Shown here piece by piece: positions 53,183-62,669 of a stretch of 62,693 nt of DNA (position 1 is the stretch's first letter; the number at the start of each line of letters is the position of its first letter). The notes below the pieces were generated by a model that saw only the letters and a list, made by a program, of their open reading frames with translations, ran no database searches and was not told where the DNA came from. A program made the translations under genes and the position numbers. The stretch covers positions 1 to 62,693 of the forward strand of contig JAFUZO010000080.1 of the NCBI GenBank assembly GCA_017476575.1, written 5' to 3'. Origin of the DNA: Bacteroidales bacterium (GTDB lineage Bacteria > Bacteroidota > Bacteroidia > Bacteroidales > UBA932).

Positions 53183-54445
53183 ATGAGAAAGACAGCCTTC
53201 CTCCTGCTGGTCCTGGCAAGCCTTGCAGCATCCGCCCAACCGAAACAGAGTCCCGAAATGGTCCGCTTCCTGCGGGAAAACCCGCACAGAGCCGCCTTCA
53301 ACACCCATTCCTACGAATTCAACCCCATCTATGACACCCCGGCGCCGAAAGGATACAAGCCGTTCTATATCACCCATTACGGCCGACACGGCTCCCGTTC
53401 GTCATGGGGCGGCTCGGCCTACGCTCATGTACGCGATATCCTCGCCGCGGCGAAAGAGGCCGACCTGCTGACACCGGCCGGCGACTCCCTGATGCGGGAA
53501 GCCGCCTTCGTCTATGACAGCTATGACGGCATGGACGGACGTCTGACCCCGCGGGGGGCTGATGAGCACGCCACCATCGCCGAACGCATGTACCGCCGCT
53601 ATCCCGCCGTCTTCCGCAAAGGCAGCCGGAAGGTACGCGCCGTGTCCAGCACCGTCCCCCGCTGCATCGTGAGCATGACGGCCTTCACCGCCCGGCTCAG
53701 CGCCCTGCAGCCGAGCCTGGACATCTCCTGGGACACGGGCGAGAAGTTCATGGAATACATCGCCAAGGCCGATGACGATGCCGTCCGGAAGCAAGGCAAG
53801 GCCCTCCGCGATTCGGTCTGGCATTCCTACACCGTCGACACCGTCACCGTGATGCGGAACCTGTTCACCGACCCGGCCGCCGCCCGACGGTTCGTGCCGG
53901 ATATCGTGCGGTTCGAGAAGGACATCTTCGAGACCGCCGCCATCGCGGATGCCTTCGACATCGAGGACAACATGTTCCGGTACCTCCCCTTCGACCTGGT
54001 CTACCAGCTGCATGAGCGGAAAATCCTCGACGCCTACCTCGGCCAATGCAATTCCGTCGAATTCGGCGACCGTCGGATGCCGCGGGCCGGAGACCTCGCC
54101 CGGGTACTCATCCGCCAAGCCGACGAAGCCATTGCGGGAGGTCCTCGGGCGGCCGACCTCTGCTTCGGGCATGACTGGCCGTATCTCGGGCTCGTCAGCT
54201 GGTTCGGACTGGAAGGTGTCGGCGACCGTATGGACCTCGAGGAGGCCCGTGCCCGTTGGTTCGGGGCCAGGTACTGCCCTTTCGCCGCCAACCTCCAGAT
54301 CATCTTCTACCGCAACAAAGCCGACGATATCCTCGTGAAGTTCCTGGTCAACGAAGAGGAGACCCTCATCCCCGTCCTGACACCCGTCTCCGGGCCTTAT
54401 TACCGCTGGGACGACGTCAAGGCCATGCATCCGGAAGTCCTGTAA
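53183..54445 (+). CDS. Secreted histidine phosphatase (MINPP/phytase-like)
   Basis: A 420-residue exported protein (signal peptide to residue 19, ASAQ). The clade-2 histidine phosphatase motif is THYGRHGSRSSW (R68-H69-G70), and the proton-donor region is CFGHDWPYLGLVSW with an HD pair rather than the HAE of typical MINPPs. It is related to gut-bacterial inositol-phosphate phosphatases, so phytate or another phosphate ester is a likely periplasmic or surface substrate. Confidence 0.87.
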   Translation: MRKTAFLLLVLASLAASAQPKQSPEMVRFLRENPHRAAFNTHSYEFNPIYDTPAPKGYKPFYITHYGRHGSRSSWGGSAYAHVRDILAAAKEADLLTPAGDSLMREAAFVYDSYDGMDGRLTPRGADEHATIAERMYRRYPAVFRKGSRKVRAVSSTVPRCIVSMTAFTARLSALQPSLDISWDTGEKFMEYIAKADDDAVRKQGKALRDSVWHSYTVDTVTVMRNLFTDPAAARRFVPDIVRFEKDIFETAAIADAFDIEDNMFRYLPFDLVYQLHERKILDAYLGQCNSVEFGDRRMPRAGDLARVLIRQADEAIAGGPRAADLCFGHDWPYLGLVSWFGLEGVGDRMDLEEARARWFGARYCPFAANLQIIFYRNKADDILVKFLVNEEETLIPVLTPVSGPYYRWDDVKAMHPEVL

Positions 54446-54519
54446 CCCCGAACCCGACAACCGGGCAGGGAAAAACGCCGGTCCCCTTTGTCAAACTTTC
54501 ATAATCGGTACAAATTTAC

Positions 54520-54527
54520 TACATTTG
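54520..54527 (+). promoter_or_regulatory. -7 box for nucleotidyltransferase gene
   Basis: TACATTTG, 79 nt before the ATG at 54607, leaving a leader of about 75 nt. No TTG at the ideal distance. Confidence 0.5.
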
Positions 54528-54606
54528 CTCCGGCAAATCCCTGGCACAGGGAACCAAGCCAAGATTTGCGCGAGATAGACGAATTTATTCTTATAATCCA
54601 AGTAAT

Positions 54607-55539
54607 ATGAAACCTACTCTTCTTGTCCTCGCCGCCGGAATGGGCAGCCGTTACGGCGGACTCAAACAGATGGACGGCCTCGGCCCCCACGGCGAAACCA
54701 TCATCGACTACTCCATCCACGATGCCGTGGAAGCCGGTTTCGGCAAGGTCGTCTACATTGTCCGGGAATACTTCAAGGCCGACATGGAGAAGGCCGTAAA
54801 CGAGAAGTACGCCGGGGTCAAGACCATGGACGGAGAGCCGCTCGAATTCGTCTTCGTCACCCAGGAACTCGACAAGATCCCGGGCCGCTTCACCCTCAAC
54901 CCGGAACGGCAGAAGCCTTGGGGTACCGCCCACGCCGTACTCATGGCGAAGGATGTCATCCACGAGCCGTTCGCCGTCATCAACGGAGACGACTTCTACG
55001 GCAAGGAATCCTTCCGCATCCTCGGCGACTGGTGCCGCACCCATGCCGACACCGAGGGGCAGTACTGCATCATCGGCTTCGAACTGGACAACACCCTTTC
55101 CGAGAACGGCACCGTATCCCGCGGCATCTGCTCCTACGACACCACCGGCAACCTGACCGACATCGCCGAGCACCTGAACATCGGCAAGGAAGCCGACGGC
55201 ATCGTCTACGGCGACAATTCCGTCAATGGCGAGAAGCATGTCACCCTCGACGCCAAGGCGCTCTGTTCCATGAACATGTGGGGCTTCACCCCTGACTACT
55301 TCGCCAAGAGCGCGGCCATCTTCGAGAAGTTCCTCGAGGCCAACATCGACGAGCCCAAGAAGGAATACTACATCCCGTATGCCGTCGACAACATCATCAA
55401 AGGTAGTGAAGGCGCCTGCGAAGTGCTCTCCACTCCGTCCCGCTGGTTCGGTGTCACCTTCAAGGAAGACCGCCCGGGCGTCGTCGCGAAGTTCGCCGAA
55501 CTTGTAGAGCAAGGCATCTATCCCAGCCCGTTGTATTGA
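54607..55539 (+). CDS. Sugar nucleotidyltransferase
   Basis: A 310-residue nucleotidyltransferase of the glucose-1-phosphate uridylyl/thymidylyl type. The NTP-binding loop is LVLAAGMGSRYGGLKQM at residues 6-22, the metal-binding site is FAVINGDDFYG, and the end has STPSRWFGVTFKED. The activated sugar is unknown. The CPBP protease gene starts 2 nt after its stop. Confidence 0.85.
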   Translation: MKPTLLVLAAGMGSRYGGLKQMDGLGPHGETIIDYSIHDAVEAGFGKVVYIVREYFKADMEKAVNEKYAGVKTMDGEPLEFVFVTQELDKIPGRFTLNPERQKPWGTAHAVLMAKDVIHEPFAVINGDDFYGKESFRILGDWCRTHADTEGQYCIIGFELDNTLSENGTVSRGICSYDTTGNLTDIAEHLNIGKEADGIVYGDNSVNGEKHVTLDAKALCSMNMWGFTPDYFAKSAAIFEKFLEANIDEPKKEYYIPYAVDNIIKGSEGACEVLSTPSRWFGVTFKEDRPGVVAKFAELVEQGIYPSPLY

Positions 55540-55541
55540 CC

Positions 55542-56486
55542 ATGTCCCCGTTCTCTGCCCGCAAGGTCAACGACTATGACCTATATGCCGGTCACGCTTG
55601 GTATGTCCCGGGCGTGAAGGGGATGTTCGGCCTGGTCGGATGGTTCCTCCTGGGTGCCCTGCTGGGAGGAATCGTCCAGGGCATCCTGGGCCTGTTCATG
55701 CCGGCGAAGGCGGTCCTGGACTACGGCATGATCGTGGTCTATCCGGTCCAGTTTCTGCCCGCCATGGTCTATGCTGCGCACCAGAGCCAGCGGAACATGC
55801 TGTTCGGGACGGGCTATGCACTCAACAACCGCCACTTCCAGCCCTGGAACGGCACGCTGACAGCCCTCGTCACCATCATCCTGACCTACGCAACCATGCT
55901 CGTCGCCGACCTGCCGAACTGGTGGAACATGCAGCTCACCATGAAGTCCCCCATCATGGCACGGTTCTACGACCTCATCATGGAGGCTATGAAGCAGATG
56001 ACGGGCGGACCGCTGTGGTCCTCGTTCCTCGTGGTCGCCATCTTCGCGCCCGTCTTCGAGGAATGGCTCTGCCGCGGCATGGTGCTGCGCGGTCTGCTGA
56101 AGCACATGAAGCCCGTCTGGGCCATCGTGGTCTCAGCCCTGTTCTTCGCAGTCATCCACGCCAACCCGTGGCAGGCCCTCAACGCCTTCATCCTCGGCGT
56201 GGTGATGGGCTATGTCTACTACAAGACCGGCTCCCTGCTGCTCACAATGCTCATCCACTTCCTCAACAACGGAACCTCCGTCATCCTCTCCAACATCGAG
56301 TCGCTCAAGGACTACGATTTCTGGATCGACATGATGGGAGGGCAGACCTACATGGTCGCCTACGCAGTGGCCATCCTCGCCCTCGTCGGCGGCCTCTGGT
56401 TCTTCTCGCACATCCGCCTGGAGCATCCGTGGGGCAACATCGACGAGGTCAAAGCCGTGGACGACGAGACGCCCTCCCGCGTATAA
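55542..56486 (+). CDS. CPBP-family intramembrane glutamic protease
   Basis: A 314-residue membrane protein with about seven helices and an N-terminal region unlike the family. The CPBP (Abi) motifs are VFEEWLCRGMVLRGL (EExxxR), LFFAVIHANPWQAL (FxxxH) and MLIHFLNNGTSV (HxxxN). Family members prune or modify proteins in the membrane and in some bacteria protect against bacteriocins. It is coupled to the nucleotidyltransferase. ATG 55542 is preferred to TTG 55536. Confidence 0.88.
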   Translation: MSPFSARKVNDYDLYAGHAWYVPGVKGMFGLVGWFLLGALLGGIVQGILGLFMPAKAVLDYGMIVVYPVQFLPAMVYAAHQSQRNMLFGTGYALNNRHFQPWNGTLTALVTIILTYATMLVADLPNWWNMQLTMKSPIMARFYDLIMEAMKQMTGGPLWSSFLVVAIFAPVFEEWLCRGMVLRGLLKHMKPVWAIVVSALFFAVIHANPWQALNAFILGVVMGYVYYKTGSLLLTMLIHFLNNGTSVILSNIESLKDYDFWIDMMGGQTYMVAYAVAILALVGGLWFFSHIRLEHPWGNIDEVKAVDDETPSRV

Positions 56487-56606
56487 AGGAAACAGTCACT
56501 GGTTGACTTGCAGACGTTTGATTGTTTTCAGGTGTAAAGGATTTGGCGGAGAGGAGAATCAGAAAGTCGCTGTCGTCAAGCCAATTACATTTCACGACCG
56601 GATCCG

Positions 56607-56634
56607 TTGGAACCACGGATTTTTTATATCTTTG
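56607..56634 (+). promoter_or_regulatory. Promoter of nicotinate phosphoribosyltransferase gene
   Basis: TTG at 56607-56609, 17-bp spacer, TATCTTTG at 56627-56634, 19 nt before the ATG. Confidence 0.75.
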
Positions 56635-56653
56635 CACAGGAAAAACATCGGAC

Positions 56654-58159
56654 ATGGACAGACTGAATATCGCCTACAATTCCGACAAGTACCAGTACAC
56701 GATGGGAAAGTCGTACCTTGAATGCGGAAAAGACCGCGAAACCGCCACCTTCAACCTCTTCTACCGCAAGGCGCCGGAGAACAACAACTGGGCCGTCGTG
56801 AGCGGCACCGAAGAGATCATCGAGATGGTACAGCTGCTCGGGACGGAACCTGTGGAATTCTACGAGAAGTTCCTCCCCGGGGATGAGTACCGTGCCTTCC
56901 GGGAATACCTCGCCACGATGCGGTTCACCGGGCAGGTCTACGCCATGCGGGAAGGCGAGATCGTCTTCCCCAACCAGCCCATCGTAACGGTCGTGGGTCC
57001 GATGGTTGCGGCCCAGGTGCTGGAAACGCCGATGCTCTCCATCCTCAACCACCAGATGGCGGTAGCGACCAAGGCATCCCGTGTCTGCCGGGCCACCGAC
57101 AAGCCGGTCAGCGAATTCGGTTCCCGCCGTGCCCACGGACCCTGGGCGTCGGTCTACGGTGGCAAGGCCGCCCAGATCGCCGGATGCGCCTCCTCTTCGA
57201 ACATCCTCACGGGTGCCCTCAACGGTGTACCGTCGACCGGCACCATGGCTCACAGTTTCGTCACTTCGTACGGAAGTACGGTCGAAGGCGAACACCGGGC
57301 CTTCAGCGATTACATCCGGACCCACCGGGGGGAAAACCTGATCCTCCTGATCGACACCTACGACACGCTCCGCTGCGGCGTCAAGAATGCGGTGCGGGCA
57401 TTCCGGGAGAACGGCATCGATGACAGTTATCCAGGCGGCTACGGCATCCGGCTCGACAGCGGCGACCTTGCCTACCTGTCCCAGGAGGTGCGGCGCATCC
57501 TCGACGAGAACGGGATGAAGGCCTGCAAGATCTTCGCAACCAACAGCCTCGACGAATACCTGATCTCCGACCTGGAGCGGCAGGGAGCCCGCATCGACAG
57601 TTACGGCGTTGGCGACGCCATCGCCACCTCCAAGGCCGCCCCGTGCTTCGGCAATGTCTACAAACTTGTCCAGATCGACGACCAGCCCGTCCTCAAGCGT
57701 TCTGAAGACAAGATCAAACTGATCAACCCGGGCTTCCAGATCACCTGGCGCATTCTCGCCCAGGATACCTCTAAGGGTGACCGTATCGATGGATATGTCA
57801 ACAAGGTGGATGTCACCTGCCTGCGCGGCGACCGGCTTGACATGGCCCTCCAGCGCGGAGAGACTGTCACCGTCCGCGATGAATACGACAGTTACAAGAC
57901 CATGACCTTCGAGGCTGGTACCTACATGGCCCGTCCCCTCCAGCACCAGGTCATCGCCGACGGCAGACGGGTCGTTCCCCGCCACACTCTCGCCGAAAAA
58001 AAGGCTTTCTATGAAGACAACCTCCGGCACTTTTCCCCGGCCGAGCGCCGCCTGATCAACCCGCACTATTATAAGGTGGACATCTCCGACGACCTCTACG
58101 ACTGTAAGATGGAAATCATCGGACGCCTGGTCCAAGAAATCGAGAACTTCACCCTATAG
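56654..58159 (+). CDS. pncB: Nicotinate phosphoribosyltransferase
   Basis: A 501-residue enzyme of NAD salvage, joining nicotinate and PRPP. The start NIAYNSDKYQYTMGKSYLE, the FNLFYRKAPENN region, the phosphoribosyl motif VSEFGSRRAHGPWAS, DTYDTLRCGVKNA and GIRLDSGDLAYLS are typical. ATG 56654 is chosen because the frame upstream (from 56522) runs through the promoter. Confidence 0.95.
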   Translation: MDRLNIAYNSDKYQYTMGKSYLECGKDRETATFNLFYRKAPENNNWAVVSGTEEIIEMVQLLGTEPVEFYEKFLPGDEYRAFREYLATMRFTGQVYAMREGEIVFPNQPIVTVVGPMVAAQVLETPMLSILNHQMAVATKASRVCRATDKPVSEFGSRRAHGPWASVYGGKAAQIAGCASSSNILTGALNGVPSTGTMAHSFVTSYGSTVEGEHRAFSDYIRTHRGENLILLIDTYDTLRCGVKNAVRAFRENGIDDSYPGGYGIRLDSGDLAYLSQEVRRILDENGMKACKIFATNSLDEYLISDLERQGARIDSYGVGDAIATSKAAPCFGNVYKLVQIDDQPVLKRSEDKIKLINPGFQITWRILAQDTSKGDRIDGYVNKVDVTCLRGDRLDMALQRGETVTVRDEYDSYKTMTFEAGTYMARPLQHQVIADGRRVVPRHTLAEKKAFYEDNLRHFSPAERRLINPHYYKVDISDDLYDCKMEIIGRLVQEIENFTL

Positions 58160-58189
58160 GGGATCCGGTAAAAACCACCGGGGCGGACC

Positions 58190-60376
58190 TCACTGCACCT
58201 CCAAGAGGAAGACCGCACTTTCATACGTCCTGTACAGGACGGGATTGAAGCCGCCGGCCGCCAGGTAGGCGCCGCTGTACGTTCCGCCGTCCCCGTTCCA
58301 GCAGGACTTGTCCACATTCAGTTCCTTCACCCGGTACTTCCGGTCCGGGTCCAGACCCTGCAGGCGGAACGGCTTGCCGCCGATGTCCCGGTTGGTGTAA
58401 TCCGTGCAATAGAGGAAGACGACGGCCCGGGAGCGGTCCTCCGCCACATACATCAGCGCATCATAGGGTCCCTCATAGGGGGAGGCCAGCCGGTAAAGGT
58501 CGCCGCCGGACACGATGTCCCGGTAGCCCTTGTAGGACTGGATGCAGCGGTCGGCGAGCGCCCGTTCCTCCGCGGTCAGGCGCTTGGGCTGGAGTTCCAT
58601 GCCGAGACGGCCGGCACAGGCGATGTCGAAGCGGAACTTCAGCGGTGTGACGGCGCCCGTCTGATGGTTCGGGACCGCAGACACATGGGAGCCCATCACC
58701 GTGGCGGGATAGAACAGCGAGGTGCCGTACTGGATCTTGAACCGCTGCGCCGCATCGGTGTCGTCGGAGGTCCAGAACTCGTCGAACCAGCGCAGGGCCC
58801 CGTAATCCACCCGTCCGCCGCCGGAGGAGCAGCACTGGACGAGCACGTCGGGATATTTCTCCCGGATGCGTCGCATGACGTTGTAGAGGCCCTGGACATA
58901 GTCGATGTAGAAGCGCTCCTGGGCATCGCCGAGATAGTCCGAACCGAAGTTGAAGACCGTCCGGTTGCAATCCCACTTGATGTAATCGATGTTGCGGGAA
59001 AGTTGCATCGTCCGGTCGAAAATGCCGAAGACGAAATCCTGCACGACCGGGTTCGCCAGATCCAGCACCCACTGGTGGCGGTATTCATGGATCTTCCTCC
59101 CGGGGGCGCGGACCACCCACTCCGGATGTTCCTCGGCCAGGCAGCTGCGCGGGCTGACCATCTCCGGCTCGATCCAGATGCCGAACTTGAGGCCCTTCTG
59201 ATGGGCATAGGAGGCGATATAGTCGATGCCCTCCGGCAGTTTAGCCGCATTGGGCTCCCAGTCGCCGAGGCCCTGGGAATCATTGTTCCGGGGATATCGG
59301 GTCCCGAACCAGCCGTCATCCAGCACGAACATCTCCAGGCCAAGCGAAGCGGCATCGTCTATCATGTCGGTAAGGGTCTTCGTCGTGAAAGTGAAATAGG
59401 CCCCCTCCCAACTGTTCAGGAGGGTCGGCACCAGGCGGGCGCCGCCGTAGATGCCGTAGTGCCGTGCCCAGGCGTGCAGGTTCCGAGAGGCCTGCCCCGC
59501 CCCCTGGCCGGACCACGTCCAGACCATATCGGGGGTCGTGAAGGTTTCCCCGGCCGCGAGCGGATATTCCGACGAGAAGGGACTGATGCCCGCGAGGATG
59601 CGGAGCCGGCCGGCCCCATCCTTTTCGAAACTGAGCCGGTAGTTGCCGCTCCAGGCGAGGGAACCGGCGATGACTTCGCCAGAAGTCTCGCTGAAAGTAT
59701 CCGTGTCGAGGCTCAGCATGAAGGAGGGGTTGCTCCAATGCGTTACCTGGGTACCGCGCCGGGTCTCGATGACCTTCATGCCCCGGGTCAGGAGTTCCCG
59801 CTCCACCTGCATCTCCGCCGCCCAGTTGCCGGAGCAATGGGTCAGGAGATACCGGTCCGCATCGATGTACATCGAAGAAGAGGCCATGCGGACCAGCCGG
59901 ACGGGCTGCCCGTCATCGTTGATGATTTCGGCATGGCTGACGATGACATCCTCCGCCTGGTAGGCATCATACACCAGGCGCACTTCCAGGGCCGTCAGGG
60001 TATCGCGCAGCAAGACGGTTGTCGTCACGAGGTTCCCCTGTGGGCGGACCGTATGCGACACATAGACGGGTTCTGTATTCCGGTAGCTGTCGGCATACCG
60101 TACTGCCAGCGCGGGTTCGTCCATATACATGCCCCCCTGCGCCGGATAGGCCCAAGGTCCCTGGCCTGCCCGGCGCTGCGGGTTCCAAGCGGCGAACTCC
60201 TGCGGGTCCGCGACCCGCGCACCGTAATGGCACATCATCAACTGCCCGTCCGCGGACGGTTTCAGCACCAGGGCGCTGTGCGCCGTCTCCACGGCGATGA
60301 CGACGGGCTTTCGGGCCGCATGGGCCGTGAGGAACGGGATCGCCAGCAGGGCGATGAGGGGAAGGATGCGTTTCAT
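58190..60376 (-). CDS. Secreted GH36 alpha-galactosidase
   Basis: A 728-residue glycoside hydrolase family 36 enzyme with a signal peptide (LIALLAIPFLTAHA). The N-terminal beta-supersandwich is followed by the barrel: VLDDGWFGTRYPRNNDSQGL, IWIEPEMVSP, nucleophile D469 in IDYIKWDCNRTV, and acid/base D538 in WTSDDTDAAQRF. It is probably periplasmic and active on melibiose, raffinose or galactomannan side chains. The ATG at 60376 overlaps the stop of the EEP gene by 4 nt, so it is the third gene of the operon. Confidence 0.93.
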   Translation of the reverse strand: MKRILPLIALLAIPFLTAHAARKPVVIAVETAHSALVLKPSADGQLMMCHYGARVADPQEFAAWNPQRRAGQGPWAYPAQGGMYMDEPALAVRYADSYRNTEPVYVSHTVRPQGNLVTTTVLLRDTLTALEVRLVYDAYQAEDVIVSHAEIINDDGQPVRLVRMASSSMYIDADRYLLTHCSGNWAAEMQVERELLTRGMKVIETRRGTQVTHWSNPSFMLSLDTDTFSETSGEVIAGSLAWSGNYRLSFEKDGAGRLRILAGISPFSSEYPLAAGETFTTPDMVWTWSGQGAGQASRNLHAWARHYGIYGGARLVPTLLNSWEGAYFTFTTKTLTDMIDDAASLGLEMFVLDDGWFGTRYPRNNDSQGLGDWEPNAAKLPEGIDYIASYAHQKGLKFGIWIEPEMVSPRSCLAEEHPEWVVRAPGRKIHEYRHQWVLDLANPVVQDFVFGIFDRTMQLSRNIDYIKWDCNRTVFNFGSDYLGDAQERFYIDYVQGLYNVMRRIREKYPDVLVQCCSSGGGRVDYGALRWFDEFWTSDDTDAAQRFKIQYGTSLFYPATVMGSHVSAVPNHQTGAVTPLKFRFDIACAGRLGMELQPKRLTAEERALADRCIQSYKGYRDIVSGGDLYRLASPYEGPYDALMYVAEDRSRAVVFLYCTDYTNRDIGGKPFRLQGLDPDRKYRVKELNVDKSCWNGDGGTYSGAYLAAGGFNPVLYRTYESAVFLLEVQ

Positions 60377-61626
60377 AAGCGGATATCGGTGTAATTGGGA
60401 TAATGGTCGGTGACAGGGACGAGGAACCAGGCGTAGAGCCGGTGGAAGGTCTTGACCTCGGTCCCGCCGGGGTTGTAGAGGAAGAACTGGTCGATGGAGC
60501 CGGTGCCGTCGTTGATGCCGTTGTCGGCGCGGGAGAAGCCTTCGGCGAAGCAGAAATGATGGCCGTTGCGGAGGTCGCCGAAGACGGTCGCCGCCTGCCA
60601 GACAGGCACATAGCCCGCCGTCAGGAGTTGCTGCATGGCCGGTGAGGAGAGGCGGCAGTTCATGTCGCCCGTCATGAACACCGGACCGCCGGACGTGAAC
60701 ACGAAGTCGTCGGCCTCGGTCATCATCTTGCGGACCTGCGCGGCGCGGGCGGCATCGCTGCCGGGGCAGGTCTTCTCGCTCTTCCACCAGAGATGGGTGT
60801 TGATGACCAGGAAGTCCCGCCCGGTCGCCCGATGGGTGAAATGCGCCCAGTTGTAGGACTTGGAGCCGTGGTTCGACCAGGCCATCGGTTCATAGCGGTG
60901 ATACCGGGTCTCGACCAGGGTGACCGCGCCGGGATGGTAGTAGATCGGGGTATGGTTCCAGATCTCGCCCGGCATGTAGGCCATCCGGTAGCCCGCCTCC
61001 TCCATCGCCGGACGGAAGAGCGGGTCCATGTGGGACGAATATTCCTGGAGCGTCACGACGTCCGGACGGGTGGCCCACACGACCTCCAGGAGGGCCCGCA
61101 CCCGGACCTCGTCCCGGCAGTCGAAGCCGGTGCCTTCCCAGGCAGGCGCATTGGCCGGTTTGCCGTAGTCCCAGATGTTGTCGTCGAGGATACGGAGGTT
61201 CGAGCCCTCTTCCCGCGGGAAGATGCATTCCCCGTAGATGTTGCCCCGGACCGGTTTCGCGGGCACGCCGCCGGCGAGTTCCTGCACGCTGCGCATCAGC
61301 GCCCAGCAGCCCCCGCCCGAGACCAGGACCTTGTTCCCCTTGCGGGAGAGCGCCCAGTCGAAGGTGTCGGGACCGGCGGCATAGAAAGCCGCCGACTCCT
61401 TCCGGTTGGTCTTGCCGACCAGGATTTCCCGGGCGGTCGCCGGGGTCTCGTCCGAGACGACCGGAAGGTCCAGCCCGACCGCCGCGACCACCGCCTCGGC
61501 GACATCAAGCCCCTCCTCCGCCTCGGCGGAAGCAGGATACACAACGACATACCGGCCGAGGTCCACCCGGGCCGCCGCCGGCCACATCAAGGCCGCAAGG
61601 GCCGCTGTCAACAGGATTCTTTTCAT
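60373..61626 (-). CDS. Secreted endonuclease/exonuclease/phosphatase-family hydrolase
   Basis: A 417-residue exported protein (signal peptide, LAALMWPAAARVD). An N-terminal domain of about 100 residues (RYVVVYPASAEAEEGLDVAE ... CWALMRSVQELAGG) resembles the accessory domain found on some glycoside hydrolases. The EEP domain follows: catalytic glutamate in VTLQEYSSHMDP, GDMNCRLSS and the C-terminal DHYPNYTDIRL with the base histidine. The substrate may be a phosphodiester or phosphomonoester; operon context suggests a glycan or glycolipid. Confidence 0.8.
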   Translation of the reverse strand: MKRILLTAALAALMWPAAARVDLGRYVVVYPASAEAEEGLDVAEAVVAAVGLDLPVVSDETPATAREILVGKTNRKESAAFYAAGPDTFDWALSRKGNKVLVSGGGCWALMRSVQELAGGVPAKPVRGNIYGECIFPREEGSNLRILDDNIWDYGKPANAPAWEGTGFDCRDEVRVRALLEVVWATRPDVVTLQEYSSHMDPLFRPAMEEAGYRMAYMPGEIWNHTPIYYHPGAVTLVETRYHRYEPMAWSNHGSKSYNWAHFTHRATGRDFLVINTHLWWKSEKTCPGSDAARAAQVRKMMTEADDFVFTSGGPVFMTGDMNCRLSSPAMQQLLTAGYVPVWQAATVFGDLRNGHHFCFAEGFSRADNGINDGTGSIDQFFLYNPGGTEVKTFHRLYAWFLVPVTDHYPNYTDIRL

Positions 61627-61631
61627 CTGTA

Positions 61632-62516
61632 TCAGGATTGTATCAATACGAATGTCTCATACTCCCGGACAGAGGCATCCGGGCCCACGAACACCCGGAA
61701 GGCACCGGGCTCCGGTCCGAATGTCATGTCCTTGCGCCAGAACGACAGGTCCTCCGGCGTCAGGGTGAAGGTGACCGTGCGGGTCTCGCGCCGCTCGATC
61801 TGCAGGAACACCAGCGGGGCACGGGGATGCGCCTCCCGCAGGATGTCCACAAAGGTGTCGAAACGGTCGTCGATCTCCTGGGCCGACGGATTGGAGAAGG
61901 CGTCGAAGATATACACATCGGCCTCCACCCCCGTCAGATAGCGGGCGATCTCGGGCTGGAGTTTGGACTCGCCGCTGAATCCCATGTTCATGCAGTACCA
62001 GCCATATTTCATCTCCAGCAGCCCGGTATAGCACATGCCGGGGCGGCTGGCGGAGGCGCCGTGGGTGATGCTGGACCCCTCGAACAGGATCCGGTGCGTG
62101 AACGGGTTCTCCATCGGTTCAATCACAGCATCGGTATCGATGCCGACCTGGCGGCTGTCCACCCGGTCGTAGAGCGGGAGGTACAGCAGGCACTCCTTCA
62201 TGCCGGGGGCCATATCCGCGACGAGGATCCCTTCGTGATGGGTGAAAGGCGCCCGCATGACGGTGCTGTTGGTCCGAAAAAGGACGGCCAGGCCGGTGGA
62301 ATGGGTGCATTTGGCGTTGATGCCCTTGGCATGGAAATCGAATCCGTCGATGCGGACGAATGGTTTTTCGGTCGGCAGGGGCTTCCCGATGATCTCCAGG
62401 GAAGCGGCATCGACATAGCGGACCTCCTCCGCCCGCAGGGTCAGCGACAGCACCAGTCCCGCTACGAGGACCAGGCTGTTCAAGCATTTCGGCATCCTTT
62501 CAAGCATAAGATACAT
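61632..62516 (-). CDS. Secreted SGNH/GDSL hydrolase
   Basis: A 294-residue exported esterase. A signal peptide (CLNSLVLVAGLVLSLTLRA) is followed by the N-terminal beta domain found in SGNH carbohydrate esterases (VRYVDAASLEIIGKPLP) and the SGNH fold, with the nucleophile in FEGSSITHGASASRP. The late SGNH His/Asp block is not obvious, and the C-terminus contains RIEIERR-like text, so activity needs confirmation. Start choices are 62516, 62507 and 62495; the last gives the tidiest signal peptide. First gene of the operon, perhaps removing acetyl groups from the glycan. Confidence 0.8.
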   Translation of the reverse strand: MYLMLERMPKCLNSLVLVAGLVLSLTLRAEEVRYVDAASLEIIGKPLPTEKPFVRIDGFDFHAKGINAKCTHSTGLAVLFRTNSTVMRAPFTHHEGILVADMAPGMKECLLYLPLYDRVDSRQVGIDTDAVIEPMENPFTHRILFEGSSITHGASASRPGMCYTGLLEMKYGWYCMNMGFSGESKLQPEIARYLTGVEADVYIFDAFSNPSAQEIDDRFDTFVDILREAHPRAPLVFLQIERRETRTVTFTLTPEDLSFWRKDMTFGPEPGAFRVFVGPDASVREYETFVLIQS

Positions 62517-62525
62517 TCAACTGTA

Positions 62526-62555
62526 CAAATTTACTCAAAAAATGTCAATCCCCAA
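62526..62555 (-). promoter_or_regulatory. Perfect promoter of SGNH-EEP-GH36 operon
   Basis: On the minus strand TTG at 62555-62553, 19-bp spacer, TAAATTTG at 62533-62526. Confidence 0.85.
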
Positions 62556-62622
62556 CAGCCGGGTCCGCGATGAGCGGGATGGCCCGGTAGTTTGACAGTA
62601 TAATTTTCGATTTTTTCACTAG

Positions 62623-62646
62623 AAGACCCTCCAGGGTCTTTTTTTT
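62623..62646 (+). terminator. Terminator hairpin with T8 tail, right edge
   Basis: AAGACCCT / AGGGTCTT (GC-rich core AGACCC-TCCA-GGGTCT) followed by a T run on the plus strand. No plus-strand gene lies just to its left. Confidence 0.7.
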
Positions 62647-62661
62647 GTCAATTATTATTTT

Positions 62662-62669
62662 TATATTTG
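62662..62669 (+). promoter_or_regulatory. -7 box of a gene right of the window
   Basis: TATATTTG in an AT-rich stretch, reading out of the window; TTG at 62645-62647 is 14 bp upstream, closer than usual. Confidence 0.45.
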
